From Grifola frondosa (lineage: Eukaryota; Basidiomycota; Agaricomycetes; Polyporales; Grifolaceae), in contig LUGG01000003.1 in assembly GCA_001683735.1 (NCBI GenBank), forward strand, positions 1,240,001 through 1,304,000: a stretch of 64,000 nt of DNA. The letters are read 5' to 3'. Every line of letters starts with the position of its first letter. The stretch's first letter is position 1. Of this stretch, positions 23,864 through 34,751 are shown piece after piece. The notes under the pieces were generated by a model. That model searched no databases. It was given only the letters and a program-made list of their open reading frames with translations, and was not told the DNA's origin. The translations under genes and the position numbers were made by a program.

Positions 23864-26577
23864 ATGCATATCCGATCTATTCCCCCGGAATACCCTTTCT
23901 CGGTCGTTATCTACTCCACCTAGTCGTTCCCCCCATCGTTGTACTGCTTTCTGCACGATATGTCAGTCTATACGGTGGTGTCAGCTTGCCGACATGGTTC
24001 TGGCCCGTGGCTGCGTTGGCGAGCGACCCTTTCGTTCTAACTGTACGCATTTTGTTCAAATTCTGGAACCAACGTCATCGAGCGACACTTTTCGGAGCAA
24101 TCATTCCACCTCGCCTGAATGGAAAGTGGCCGGGTAATTTCGATGTTTTCCGCGAGGTGATACGGTTGACGCGGTTTGGATATCCATGTTCGCAAGCAAT
24201 TGCCCCTCGCGAATTTTTCATGAAATGACTCACTCTGCGTAGCTGATATGTTCGATCTTGGATTCGATGGTAATGGCCCCATCTTTCAGTGGAACCTCTT
24301 CTGGGACATCGTATATACAACCTGTGATCCTGAAATAGTGAAGGTACGTCATCTGATGTTTCCGTGACTGCAACCCCGCTCACTATTTGAATGAGACCAT
24401 TCTATCTACCGATTTCGTGAATTATGAGAAAGGTAATATTGTTACGGTCTGTATGTTTTCGAAGTTCGCTGAAGTCAGGTTCTATAGGCGAGCTCTTGAG
24501 TTCGTACGTGCGCTCTCTTTTCGGAACAGGCGTATTCAATTCAGACGGTGCGTGCGGACGTACTGAGATTTCTTGATACTGACGCTGCAACGTAGGTGAA
24601 ATGTGGAAGTATGTTTGCAGATTTCTTCTCCAAGTGAAGCGTTATGAATTGTCTTGCAGATTCCATCGCTCTATGGCTCGTCCATTCTTCAGCCGTGAAA
24701 GGATCAGCCATTTTGAGCTCTTTGATCGCCACGCGGGTGCGCTCATCTACGAGCACTCCATTCCTTTCCTCGCGCTCATCCTCATGCAGAACATGCTCTC
24801 CTCAAAATGAAGGAACGTCTTCAAGCAGGCATCGCTGTCAATTTTCAGGTTGGCACACAGCTATTTTTACCATGACGCTTCTGGCACTGAACGTCGTCTT
24901 GGTCGAACCATAGGATCTCATTGCTCGGTTCACGCTCGACTCCGCTACCGAGTTCCTATTTGGTTTTTGCGTGCAAAGCCTCTCTTCTCCTCTTCCCTAC
25001 CCACACAATATCACTACGCACCAGACCACTGACGAACCGAATTCTGCTGCCGAGAAATTCGCACAAGCTTTCGCCTCGGCTCAAGCCATCGTCTCGGAGC
25101 GCCCTCGTGTAGGGTGGACTTGGCCGCTGCAAGAATTTTTCAGAGACAAAACCGACGAGCACATGGTTGTGGTGGATAGCGTATTGCAGCCGATTCTGGA
25201 GGGTGCATTGAAGAAGAAAGAGGCGCGAATGCGGCAAGAGGAGGAAAGCACGGACGAGAAGGCAGATGATGATGATACATTGTTAGACCATCTGGTGCGG
25301 CTTACATCTGGTGAGCCTGCGTCCTTTTGTAGTATCTTGATCCAATTGAGCCGAGTTCGCGTATTGCAGATTTTTCTATCCTACACGATGAGACTCTCAA
25401 TGTGTTGCTCGCTGGTCGGGATACGGTCAGTATGATTTTGAATGTTGATCCATTTTACGGCGTATTCTAATCGTAATTCTCGCTTTTAGACCGCATCGAC
25501 CCTTACTTTCACAATTTACCTTCTGTGCATGTATCCTGATGTCCTCAAACGCCTGCGCGAAGAGATCCTGCTCCATGTCGGTCCAACTCGGCGGCCGACT
25601 TACGATGACATACGAGGAATGAAATACTTGCGCGCTGTGCTCAATGGTATGTGCACATGCCAGATTATTTGCAACGGACGTTCCATTCATGCTGGTGTCT
25701 GGATGTATGATACTTGAAGAAACATTGCGACTTTACCCACCGGTGTGAGTATATTCCCGGACTATTGCCAGACATCGCTTACGAACCTCCTGCATAACCA
25801 AAATCTAGACCTTTCAATATGAGGTGGATATCCTTTCTTCATGCCCACTAAACTCTATCGTTTATGCCTGACACTTTCTGCTAGACACTCCATCAAAGAA
25901 TCGATGCTGCCCAATCCCGATCCCCACGGCAAGCCTATCTACATACCCGCGAAGACAGGGTATGCACCGTTATGCCATTTTGTCCCCTTTTCTTACCGCA
26001 TACCCGTCATAGAATTTCGTACTCGGTGATGAATATGCACCGCAATCCGAAATATTGGGGCCCAGATTGTCTGTGTATACACTATTATAAAAGTCCGTTG
26101 CTGACAGCATGCCACAGCGGAGAAGTATGATCCCGACCGATTTATAGACGAGAGAGTAAACAAATACTCGTACCCCACCCGTTCATCTTTCTCCCGTTCA
26201 ATGCTGGGCCACGCATATGCCTCGGACAACAGGCGAGTCTGCATCTCTCGTCGTTCCCGCAGCGTGACTGCTAACCTTCTGTAACAGTTCGCATACAACG
26301 AGATGTCTTTCTTCATCATCCGGCTACTTCAGAACTTCTCGACGATGTCACTTGATTTGCCTGCGCAGCCGCCCGACTCCCTCCCGCCCGCGGAGTGGAA
26401 GAACGCCAAGGGGCGGAAGGCGCTAGAGCAGATATTTCCGAAAGTACATATCGGCTTGTACTCGTTCGTGAGTGTTTGAATGACTGGATACAAGAGATGG
26501 TAGCTGATCTCGTTTAATAGGGAGGGCTGTGGGTGAAGATGGGTGAGGCTGAAGGGCAGGAGCCCACCACGTCATGA
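23864..26577 (+). CDS. Cytochrome P450, CYP63-like, nearly complete
   Basis: About a dozen exons can be spliced. They give [83 protein letters not shown] and [18 protein letters not shown]. These continue with [34 protein letters not shown], the I-helix AGRDT, the ExxR exon [45 protein letters not shown], the heme loop [14 protein letters not shown] (about 26185-26235) and finally [13 protein letters not shown], stop at 26575-26577. CYP63 enzymes of white-rot fungi are ER-bound oxidases acting on alkanes and polycyclic aromatics. Two one-base frame breaks are visible: between MHIRSIPP and [10 protein letters not shown] (near 23880), and between VNKY and VPHPFIFL (near 26163), just before the heme loop. 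They could be real lesions or assembly errors. Otherwise this is the best-preserved P450 here. Confidence 0.75.
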
Positions 26578-26904
26578 GTAAATCGGCATTGACCTTGTTC
26601 ACATATCAAATATGCTATTGAATTACGTTCTTTGTTATGCCCAGTCGCACCTGAATGAGATTCTGACATGTAGGATTCAAATTTTTCGCTTGTAGTCTTG
26701 CTAGAATAAGTGCTTTTCTCCAATAGAACATTGGTTATAGCGTCCAAGTCCAACAAACAGTGGTCATATTTAAGGCGCGTTACAAACTAACAAAGGATCC
26801 TCTTGAGTAAACGCTTTTCTCCAATAGAGCATTGGTTACGGCGCATTCGCTGAGAGGTCTAAGTTCGACATACATGTATGAATAGTAGTCATATTTACAT
26901 TGCG
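26578..26904. other. Short intergenic stretch with a duplicated phrase
   Basis: The phrase 'agtgcttttctccaatagaacattggtta' at 26709 has a near copy at 26810 ('acgcttttctccaatagagcattggtta'), about 100 bp apart, each followed by a 'catattta' stretch. It looks like a small imperfect tandem duplication in non-coding sequence. Confidence 0.45.
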
Positions 26905-27943
26905 CTACAATCCAGCGAGGCGTTGTCCACGGACAACATTGCAAGTGATCTCGCCCCCACCCTTTATTTCCCTACAGCCAATATTTTCTCTTCCAACCTC
27001 TGAAATGAATCCATTGACAGTACACAAAGGACGACCTCTCGGAGAGTCGACCCATAGGTCTTCCCCAACCGCCCTCAGCCACTCCAGCATGGGCTTTCTC
27101 ACCCATCTTGGATGATCACCGCTCCACCATCGTTTTCTGCATGTGGACCACCCAAGATGCCCTCCGCCTCTGGTTATCGCGAGTACGACTAGCCCACTTC
27201 GACCTACGTCCAGTGGTAGATCCCGGACGATTGGGTCATCATCCGCATTGATGGCAAGCAGGGGCACGCGGACGTCTGTGAAAACGTTGTGGCTCGACGC
27301 CCATGAATAGTACTCCCGCACATTGGGGAAGGGAAACGGCGCAACATGGCTCGCGTGTTGGCTTGTGTATAATGCGTCGAATTCCAATAAGCTAGGCGAC
27401 TTAAGAGAGAGGATCGTCGGCATGACTTGAGCGAACGCAGCGTTTCTGGCGAGCGCACCTGAGTGGGTCGTGACAAGATTCTGCGCAAGAGCTCGAGAAT
27501 ATACCTGCTCCATCCATGTGCCTTTTGATAATCTAAACGCGATGCTATCAGTTCGAAGTGGCTCATCTGGACCAACAGAATTCTCACCTCGAACTAACAG
27601 CATGTAGATCCCAAGGCTTCATAGACATCAATGGTTGTGACATGTGATTAGATGAATCATTACTTACACAGCTGAGTGCACACCCTGCGACAAGTCGGCT
27701 GTGCTCACCTTCCTGGGCCAGGTATCGAACGAGCATATTGGCACCGAGAGAAAACCCGACTCCTATCAGACGTGCATGAGGATAGCACTTGGCGATGTAC
27801 ATGAGCGCTTGACGAGCATCGTCCGTAGTGCCACAATGGTATAGCTGGTCACTAGTCACAGGTGTTCCCGCACATCCTCGGAAGTTGATAACGACGGCTC
27901 GGCCCAGCAAGATTAAACCAAGGAGATTATCGACCACAGTCAT
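26905..27943 (-). pseudogene. Alpha/beta hydrolase, EMB8/YheT (AB hydrolase 4) type, 5'-truncated
   Basis: Fungal members of this family are lipid-droplet or ER acyltransferases/esterases. Minus-strand coding begins in mid-domain with RAVVINFRGCAGTPVTSDQL, then ARLIGVGFSLGANMLVRYLA (nucleophile elbow GxSLGA, serine in GFSLGAN). After two short introns come PWDLHAVSS, SKGTWMEQVYSRALAQNL, VPLLAINADDDPIVRDLPL (acid residue region) and GGGHLGW (catalytic His). It ends near 26905. The usual 100-130 N-terminal residues, including the oxyanion HGLTGGS-type motif, are absent. Upstream of 27943 nothing similar is found through 28.5 kb. The catalytic part is otherwise in good order, so truncation, not general decay, seems to be the main defect. 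Confidence 0.7.
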
Positions 27944-29045
27944 AGCGGAAGCGAAACGAGGCGGTAATGGTGAAGAAGGACCTCGTCTCGAACCTCTTTA
28001 ATCCTAGACGGTGCTCACCTTAAGGCGTCCGTGTCATCAATTTTCAGGAATCTGATGAGACTTAGCAAGTCTGGATCGCGGCGCCGACCTCGCAGGCGCA
28101 CATCTGATTTGTTCCGAATGCTTTGATAATACTAACATCATATACTAGGCCTATTGAATACTATTTCAGTATCTCAGAAGTTTAGGGCATTCAGAGAATC
28201 ACCGCATCGCCACCACTTGTTTGAGTTGACAGTGATGTTCACGCGGCAGGAGATCTCCCGAGACGGCCAGCATTGCATCAACTCGGTGCGTCTGGACTTC
28301 GGAGATATATTGTAATTCTGGCATAAATGATAAAATTAACACGACATCTCGGAAGTTTCTGATCATACCGCCGAACGTTACTTACATAATAACATAATAG
28401 CGGGAACACCACAACTGCGATATTCATGCTACTGTTCCATAATCATCATTAGCCTAATAGAGAACTGAGACTAGCGGAAGCATGTGCAATGCGCGACCTA
28501 AGAAATTAGTTTTCAAACGTGCAATGGGAATACTGAAGTAAGTACTGTACCACACAGGCGGTCGGTCACGAAGTAATCCGCTCGGCATTTGCCGTAATCG
28601 CCACGGCTGTCCTCGGTGGCATTTCAGTCTCTATCTTCTTTGCTCAGCTATGTGTCTATGGTGCTGCACACTCCAGCAATATTAGCTTGCTTCTTGCGGT
28701 AGCGCAAACCCACCACGCAGTCTATCTCCATATCCAAACCACACGTACAGCCCCGAGAGTCTTCTAGGACATCGGGCTCGGATCTCTGTTCTGTACAGCG
28801 CCGCAGCCCTGATGTTATCAATGTTCTCAGACGTAAGGAGGCACGACTGGAAACTGAGAACAGCGTCTATGTATGAGTGACAGTGAAAGGGTGCTTTACC
28901 GCCTTACTTTCTCCCTCTTTCGCTGCTTCACTCGTTTTGCTTAGTATCTCGTCCGACAAATCATTTTCTCGAAAAGTTTGCACCTTAAAGAATTGGCTCC
29001 ACACTACCTTACTGCTAGCTTTAGAAATCCATACTTCTAGGCGAC
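27944..29045. other. Unassigned stretch with a possible membrane exon
   Basis: Around 28560-28690 (plus) a frame reads IRSAFAVIATAVLGGISVSI then FFAQLCVYG, a hydrophobic segment that could be the first exon of a membrane protein. I cannot extend it. The rest is AT-rich with no recognised gene. Confidence 0.3.
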
Positions 29046-29348
29046 ATGGTCAGAATAATTTCGGATCCTAATCTAGATGTCCCGCCAGACTTTGTGTCGG
29101 AAGACTACGCAGAAGTTCGAGCCAGCTTCCCAAACCAAGATGTAGCAGCCCAAATGCTGCTGACAGGTTGGAACAAAGAGCACGAGAAGAGGAAGCTCGC
29201 ATGGGTGCAACAACTTGAAGCAGACAGGGTGGCAGAAGAGGAGGCAGAGAGAGAGCGGCAGGAACAAGAGGACCTCATGCTGTTGTATTCTTCCAGCGAT
29301 CAGTATGAAACAACACACTTTTCATCAAACAACCAAAAGGCTATCTGA
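29046..29348 (+). CDS. Small coiled-coil protein, probably retroelement-associated
   Basis: A 100-residue ORF begins MVRIISDPNLDVPPDFV and ends in a strongly charged Glu/Arg/Gln-rich helix (AEEEAERERQEQEDL) likely to form a coiled coil. Its layout, a short aromatic N-terminal block and a W-containing middle (LLTGWNKEHEKRKLAW), reminds me of abundant small agaricomycete proteins found next to retrotransposons. I have no firm family. It may be a stand-alone gene or the truncated N-terminus of a longer one. Confidence 0.4.
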   Translation: MVRIISDPNLDVPPDFVSEDYAEVRASFPNQDVAAQMLLTGWNKEHEKRKLAWVQQLEADRVAEEEAERERQEQEDLMLLYSSSDQYETTHFSSNNQKAI

Positions 29349-30695
29349 CTAGAGTAATATTTGTTTTATAGTTGAGGGGTTATTTCCCGGATAGGACGGG
29401 TGCACCGAGCATAACAGGGTTTCCTACTTTTCCGGATAGAGGCTCAGTTGAGTCCGGTTGTGCGAAGATACACTATATCACAGGAGACTCTGAAAATGCT
29501 CTGTGAAGTATCCTACGGTACTTGGTTACTCGCAGTATACCTGTGGGGAACAAGAAAAAGACTAGGCTAGACTCAAATAGTCTGCCTCGTTAGTATGCTT
29601 CTAACTTCTTTTCAAAGTTACTGCCTTCGTGTAGTACTTTGACTTCAATACTGATTCCACTTGCTGATTAGGAATGCTCCTGGACTTCTTTCCAGAGACT
29701 TATACTCCGTAATCACTTACAAGACGGACTTCCCAAACCCAATACAAACAACCAATTTCTCAAACTGACGGTGCATACCTGATGTCCTTTATGACAGGAT
29801 TGCCTCCACTGTCCTAACAAAAGTCTACCAATCTTCCTACCTAACCTTGTGCTTCCAGAATCTCTTGCCTGGACAGTTGACAATTTAGGGAAGTGATATG
29901 CCCCTTTTGTGACAGGATTACTTCACTGTCCTAATAAAGATCCAATATTTCCTGCCTGAACTTGTGCTTCCAGAATCTCTTGCCTGGACAGTTGACAATT
30001 CAGGGAATACTTTACAAATAGGTAAGCCTAGACCACACACTCAAGTGGGCCTCAAAGTTAGAGAAAGAAAATCTGATTCAAAGCTAAGGTTGGCTGAGGA
30101 ACGAGAGCTTTGGGGGGATGATCAAAAGATGGATGATGGGGGCCCCTCGTTCACCCCAGCTTATATACTCTACAGAATGTTTCTGGAAAGTTCTATTCTA
30201 TGGCTGACTAATGCTCCTTCTGCTTACCAATCCACTCCAAATGCTTACCAATCCACCAAGTTTTCTGCTGACGAATTGCATTTGGAAGTTGCTGGAAGCT
30301 TCCTTGACCTGCTAGCACATTCTACACAGGTCTCTCTCCTTCTGGAGAATTCTCCCAGGTTCCATGAGTTCCTAGGGTGTTCTTCATGATTCTATGATAC
30401 TCTGGAGTCTACTGAAATATTCTAGCAGATTCTCCAGGTTTCTGTATTCTTTCAGGACAATCTGGAAGGGGAATTTTCGATTAAAGTCTTCTTTTAAGAC
30501 TATAATCTTCTGGAAAATTCCAGGACCTTCTGTCCTTCCAGGATATTCCAGGATATTCATCAGCAAGGGGCCACAAGTCTGCTCAACTAAGCAGAAATGA
30601 CCATAGTACATCTTTGCTGACACAATTCCAATTACAAGAGGTGAACTGAGCAAAGTGCAATAGCAGGGATTTTGGGAGGATAAGTTGTCCCAAAC
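29349..30695. repeat. Repeat-rich non-coding region with ~110-bp tandem duplication
   Basis: Segments at about 29780-29895 and 29895-30005 are similar, sharing 'cttgtgcttccagaatctct' and 'tgcctggacagttgacaat'. Further on a TATA-like 'cttatatact' (about 30160-30170) lies in Pyr/Pur-biased sequence with many 'ttctgga', 'tctccaggt' and 'ccaggatattcc' motifs. It resembles an LTR or promoter region, but I could not find paired LTR ends. Confidence 0.4.
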
Positions 30696-31302
30696 TTAAA
30701 CTCCCTGTTGCCATAACCGCATATCTCCTGGGAGTACTGCCAGATCTGATGAAAAAGACACAAAATCATCATCCGGCTTGAGTGTGCCCATAATTTGGTG
30801 TGCATGCTGCATGACCCAGTTCCACCACCCATACCACCGGTATTGAATGCAGTGGTATGGTATTCCTACTCCTACTTCCCAATCTCCTAACTGATTCCTC
30901 ACTAGGACAATAACCCGAGTTTCTTGATACTCGATGATGCATATAACTCGACCTATAAAATTCACTTGACCACCAATCATGCGAATCGCACCCGGAATTG
31001 GTGCTAGATCATAACGTCCTTGGGCTGTATCAATAAAGAGGATGGATGCAGAGGGCCTGACTTCAGCCAGGCAGACGGGAATAGCTGATGTGTCAAGATA
31101 ACAATAAAGGCTCATAATGTTGCCCAATGCATGCTATCGTTCCGTTCTCTGCATACTTCAACATGCTGTCACATGTCTGGGTAGTGCAGACGCTGGTCAA
31201 TGAAATTGCCATGTCCGAGTACCAATCCAGATTGGTGCACGACAGTGCAAGCACGGCAGAGTGAATAGAGAGGAATGAGGTGTTCCGGGGTAGCTGAGGC
31301 AT
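30696..31302 (-). CDS. Unknown protein, probably two exons or a short gene
   Basis: Two minus-strand ORFs overlap: 31093-31302 (MPQLPRNTSFLSIHSAVLA) and 30696-31127 (143 codons, with ARGENCE-free content such as PGAIRMIGGQVNFIGRVICI and YQETRVIVLVRNQLGDWEVG, and a Trp-rich stretch YRWYGWWNWV). The second has beta-strand-like alternation and many aromatic residues. No domain is recognised. A spliced product of about 200 residues is possible. Confidence 0.3.
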
Positions 31303-32358
31303 TGGACGAGGAGGAAGGATGAGGAAAAAAAATCAGTTCAAATGAGTCCTAGGTAATACCTGCAGGAGCGCTGTAATTTCTCAGCGAAGTCAGTCTGTGT
31401 GAAAGACAGGAGCCTTCAATCACGTTAAAAGAAGGAAAAGGAAGAAAACAGGGTGCTAACCAAGTGAGCAGCCGTAAAGTTTCCCTTCAACAGACAAGAC
31501 AAGAGACGTAACATCAACCTAGCGTGCCAGGCGAGGCGCACAGGGCAAGCAAGGTATGACTGCCGAGAAACTTCCTCGGTTGAGACAAGGGCCAGGAATG
31601 CGCGTCCGGCTAGCCTGAAAGTGGCAAAGAATAAATAAAATAAAATAAGACGGGTTAAGACAAGTAAAGAAATGCATCAGGACCCGGAGCAGAACAGACA
31701 ACCCGGAGATATCCCTACCTAGATACTCGCAAGTTCTCAGGAGCATGGTTTACGGAACGCACGATGAGCCCGCCCACACACACCCAGTGGAAGCCCTCCT
31801 GCCCCGTCACTGCTCGCTGATTCTTCTTCTTGGGATAGAGTTCTGGGCGTCTCAGAGCTCGGGGTCGGGAGGTCCACCTGCCGGGCCTTCGCCCATAGAG
31901 TCGCTCGAGACAGCGCTTACATGCACGTTGTGTTGCTTACTACAATATTATTCATGTGTGCCCAAAGCGTGCAAATACATAGACTAAGTCCTTATGGGAA
32001 GATGGCTGACCACTACCAGAAATCATACTGGCAAGAACTGCGCTAAATCCTTTTAACCATGCCCACATCTTTGTTGGATGTCGGCGATAGTCCATCATGT
32101 AAATGTGAATCAAATTCCTCGGAGAAGCATCAGACAATGAAATGGGGTTCAGGGACATGATATTGATTGCGGTGAGTACACATTACCGCGAAATGTCAAG
32201 AAATTGCACATCTGGGCCGTCTGAATGGCAAAATTTGAGATGTATCATTGTGACTAGAGTTCTTGTCGCAATGCATTTTGCGGTGCCTGTTAATTTACAA
32301 AGGAGCTCCTTGACTACATGGAGACCTGTGCTATCCAATAAGAAATGATTTCAAAGTC
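31303..32358. other. Unassigned stretch
   Basis: Only short ORFs without recognisable domains are present on either strand. There is a Lys/Glu-coding purine-rich patch near 31420-31450. No mobile-element ends are identified. Confidence 0.3.
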
Positions 32359-32578
32359 CATCAGCAAAACTCGAATTTTCCTTTTAGCTACTTTTAGTTA
32401 CTTAAAATGCTTATTTAAGAAAATTAAGAAGAAAAAGGAACAAAAGTAGGGCTCGCTCCTTTTTTTACTTAAAAAGTGTCCAAAAAAGGCAATTTTTCAC
32501 GTTGATAAAGAAGAAAAGAACCGAAAAGAACCGAGAAGAGTCCAAAGAGTGGCAAGGAAAATTCGAGTTTTGCTGATG
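32359..32578. mobile_element. MITE 1, ~220 bp with 25-bp perfect terminal inverted repeats
   Basis: The left end starts CATCAGCAAAACTCGAATTT. The right end (32554-32578) is its exact reverse complement over 25 bp. The interior is A/G-rich with no ORF. The first 11 bases of the TIR, CATCAGCAAAA, are identical to those of the element at 34035-34248. No clear target-site duplication was seen. It lies about 210 bp upstream of the desaturase start. Confidence 0.75.
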
Positions 32579-32787
32579 CTCCATTTCTCCACAAAGAGAT
32601 CATCCTATTCGTGACTTTAGCAAGGCACCACGGTTATACTGAAAAATCTCATCCACGATGTCAGTGCCGCTGTCGTAGGTCCTGAGCACACTGATTGCTT
32701 TGTCGAATCAATTTCAGTTGTTCGTTGCCTGATTTATGGATCAATAGACGTGAGTTGACTCCATCTTGCTCCCCATACAAACTAACG

Positions 32788-34751
32788 ATGGCAGCCTCTA
32801 CCTGTACGATCCAGAATGCAGAGAACCGTTCGAAGGGGTTGAATGACTACTATTCTGAGGATAAGCTTCCCGAATTTACCCCGATGCCATGGTGAGCCAC
32901 GAAATATTGATCGTTGTGCACAACATTGATCATGTCAAACAGGACCTTGAGCGAAATCCGCTCTGCGATACCTGCGCACTTGTTCGTACTACACACCTGG
33001 ACAGGAATTGCATATCTCGTGCGAGACATTGTCATGGCTGCTTTGATGTGGAACGTCGCCTTGCACTTGGATCCGATATTCAAGAGCCCTCCAGTCGTGG
33101 AGCGCATGACATATCTAGGAGCTGAGACGGCTCGCTGGATCGCTTGGGCTGTTTAGTGCGCGAACTCCTTATGAAATGTTTACTTCATAATTAATTGTTA
33201 TGACAGCTGGTGGTTTCAAGGGCTGGCCTTCACAGGGATTTGGGTCATCGGACACGAGGTTCGTTTATATCGTGCACTGCGCATATATTCTCTGACTCTA
33301 TATATCTGGCAGTGTGGACACGGGGCATTCTCCGACAGCAAGATAGTCTGCGACGTCATTGGATTCGTAAGTCTTCGTCTTCTAATAGATATATGCTGTA
33401 TTCATGATTTTGCTGCATATGATCAGATTACCCATACGTTCCTGTGGACTCCGTACTTCAGCTGGAAGATCTCGCACCACCGGCACTACATGAATCACGC
33501 ATCCATGGAACGGGATGAGGTTTACGTTCCAAAAACGAGGAGCGACCTTGGTATTCCTCTGGAAAGTGAACATGGTATCGATTATGACGAATACTTTGGC
33601 GACACACCGATCTACACTCTCTTCATGCTGGTTCGGCAACAAGTCCTAGCATTCCCCGCATACCTCTGTGAGAGAGCTCTCTGTTGTTTCAGCGCGTCGT
33701 GTTGATGCGTTTTCTTCACCAGTATTCAACGTGTCCAGTCAGAAAAACTACCCAAAGTGGACGAATCATTTTGACCGTAAGTCACACATTAATATTCGTT
33801 GCCCTTCTGACGGGCATATGCAGCAAATTCTATTCTCTTCCGAAAGCATCAGCGTAATGCGGTCATCATCTCGAATTTAGGAATAATTACTATGTGCTAC
33901 CTCGCGCAGCGCGCAAGCGCAATCTGGGGTGCTGCGGAAGTCATCAAGTACTACGGTATCCCCTGGCTATGCGTCTCTCACTGGTGCGTTTCTCCGCACG
34001 TCTCATTTACGATCCCAACAGACTGACCCTTTCACATCAGCAAAATGTCGATTTGACTTATGGCTCTTAAATAACCCTTATGAACTTACTTTTAGGTCTT
34101 ATTTCTCTTTTTCTTCTGAATTAAGACCAAAAAGAGCGATTAAGACGTAAAAGAGGTCTCATAAGGGTTTTTAGCCGCCCCAAATAAGTGCATTTAAGTA
34201 CATTTAAGACACAAAAGTATGGTAAGTCAAATCGACGTTTTGCTGATGCATCCTACAAGGTTCATCATGATAACGTACTTGCATCACACGGACCCGGAGC
34301 TCCCTCACTACCGCAACTCACAGTGGAACTTCCAGCGTGGGGCTGCTGCGACGGTCGATCGGAATTTCCTGGGATGGATGGGGCACTTCTTCTTGCACGA
34401 CGTCGCGCACTTCCATGTCGTCCACCACTTCTTCCCGAAAATGCCGTTCTGTGAGTGCCGAATTCTGGTGCATAATCCGCTCCTTTTGACGTTTTCTTCA
34501 GATCACGGACCTGATGTGACGCGGTACCTGAAGCAATTTATCGGCGAGCACTACCGGTACTCGGAGAAGCCGGCGTTCAAGGCACTGTGGGATAATTATA
34601 ACAACTGTCAGTTCGTCGAAGATACAGGTCCGTCTCGTCGTGTGCACATTGTGATCTGGCGTGTGCTCATGATATCTTCCCAGGCGATATTCTCTTTTAC
34701 AGAAATAAGAAGGGGCAGGCGGTTGTAAAGCCGGCTGAGCGCTCTGGATGA
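32788..34751 (+). CDS. Delta-12-type fatty acid desaturase (FAD2-like), 10 exons, intact
   Basis: The gene encodes a membrane di-iron desaturase of the ER that introduces a second double bond into oleoyl chains. Exons: 32788-32891, 32943-33155, 33207-33258, 33313-33366, 33427-33667, 33723-33776, 33834-33983, 34260-34450, 34502-34627, 34684-34751. All junctions are GT/AG and in frame. The three histidine boxes are present: HECGHGAFS (across exons 3-4), HHRHHMNHA (exon 5) and HVVHHFFP (exon 8). Hydrophobic spans [19 protein letters not shown] and [16 protein letters not shown] frame them. The C-terminus [17 protein letters not shown] is family-like. Intron 7 (33984-34259) is unusually long because it contains a MITE. 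The start ATG is the first in the exon and gives the expected [20 protein letters not shown] order. No defect was found. Whether it is delta-12 or a related omega-3/omega-6 enzyme cannot be decided by eye. Confidence 0.92.
34035..34248. mobile_element. MITE 2, ~214 bp, inside desaturase intron 7
   Basis: The left end starts CATCAGCAAAATGTCGATTT. The right end is the reverse complement over about 26 bp with one mismatch. It shares the outer CATCAGCAAAA with MITE 1, but the inner TIR and the interior differ. It is confined to the intron, so splice sites at 33984 and 34259 remain intact. No target-site duplication is obvious. Confidence 0.75.

Noticed and set aside
30160..30660. An LTR retrotransposon end
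   Set aside because: TATA-like and repeat motifs are present, but no second LTR, primer-binding site or TG...CA ends could be found.
32579..32787. Desaturase promoter elements
   Set aside because: No convincing TATA or initiator between MITE 1 and the start codon.
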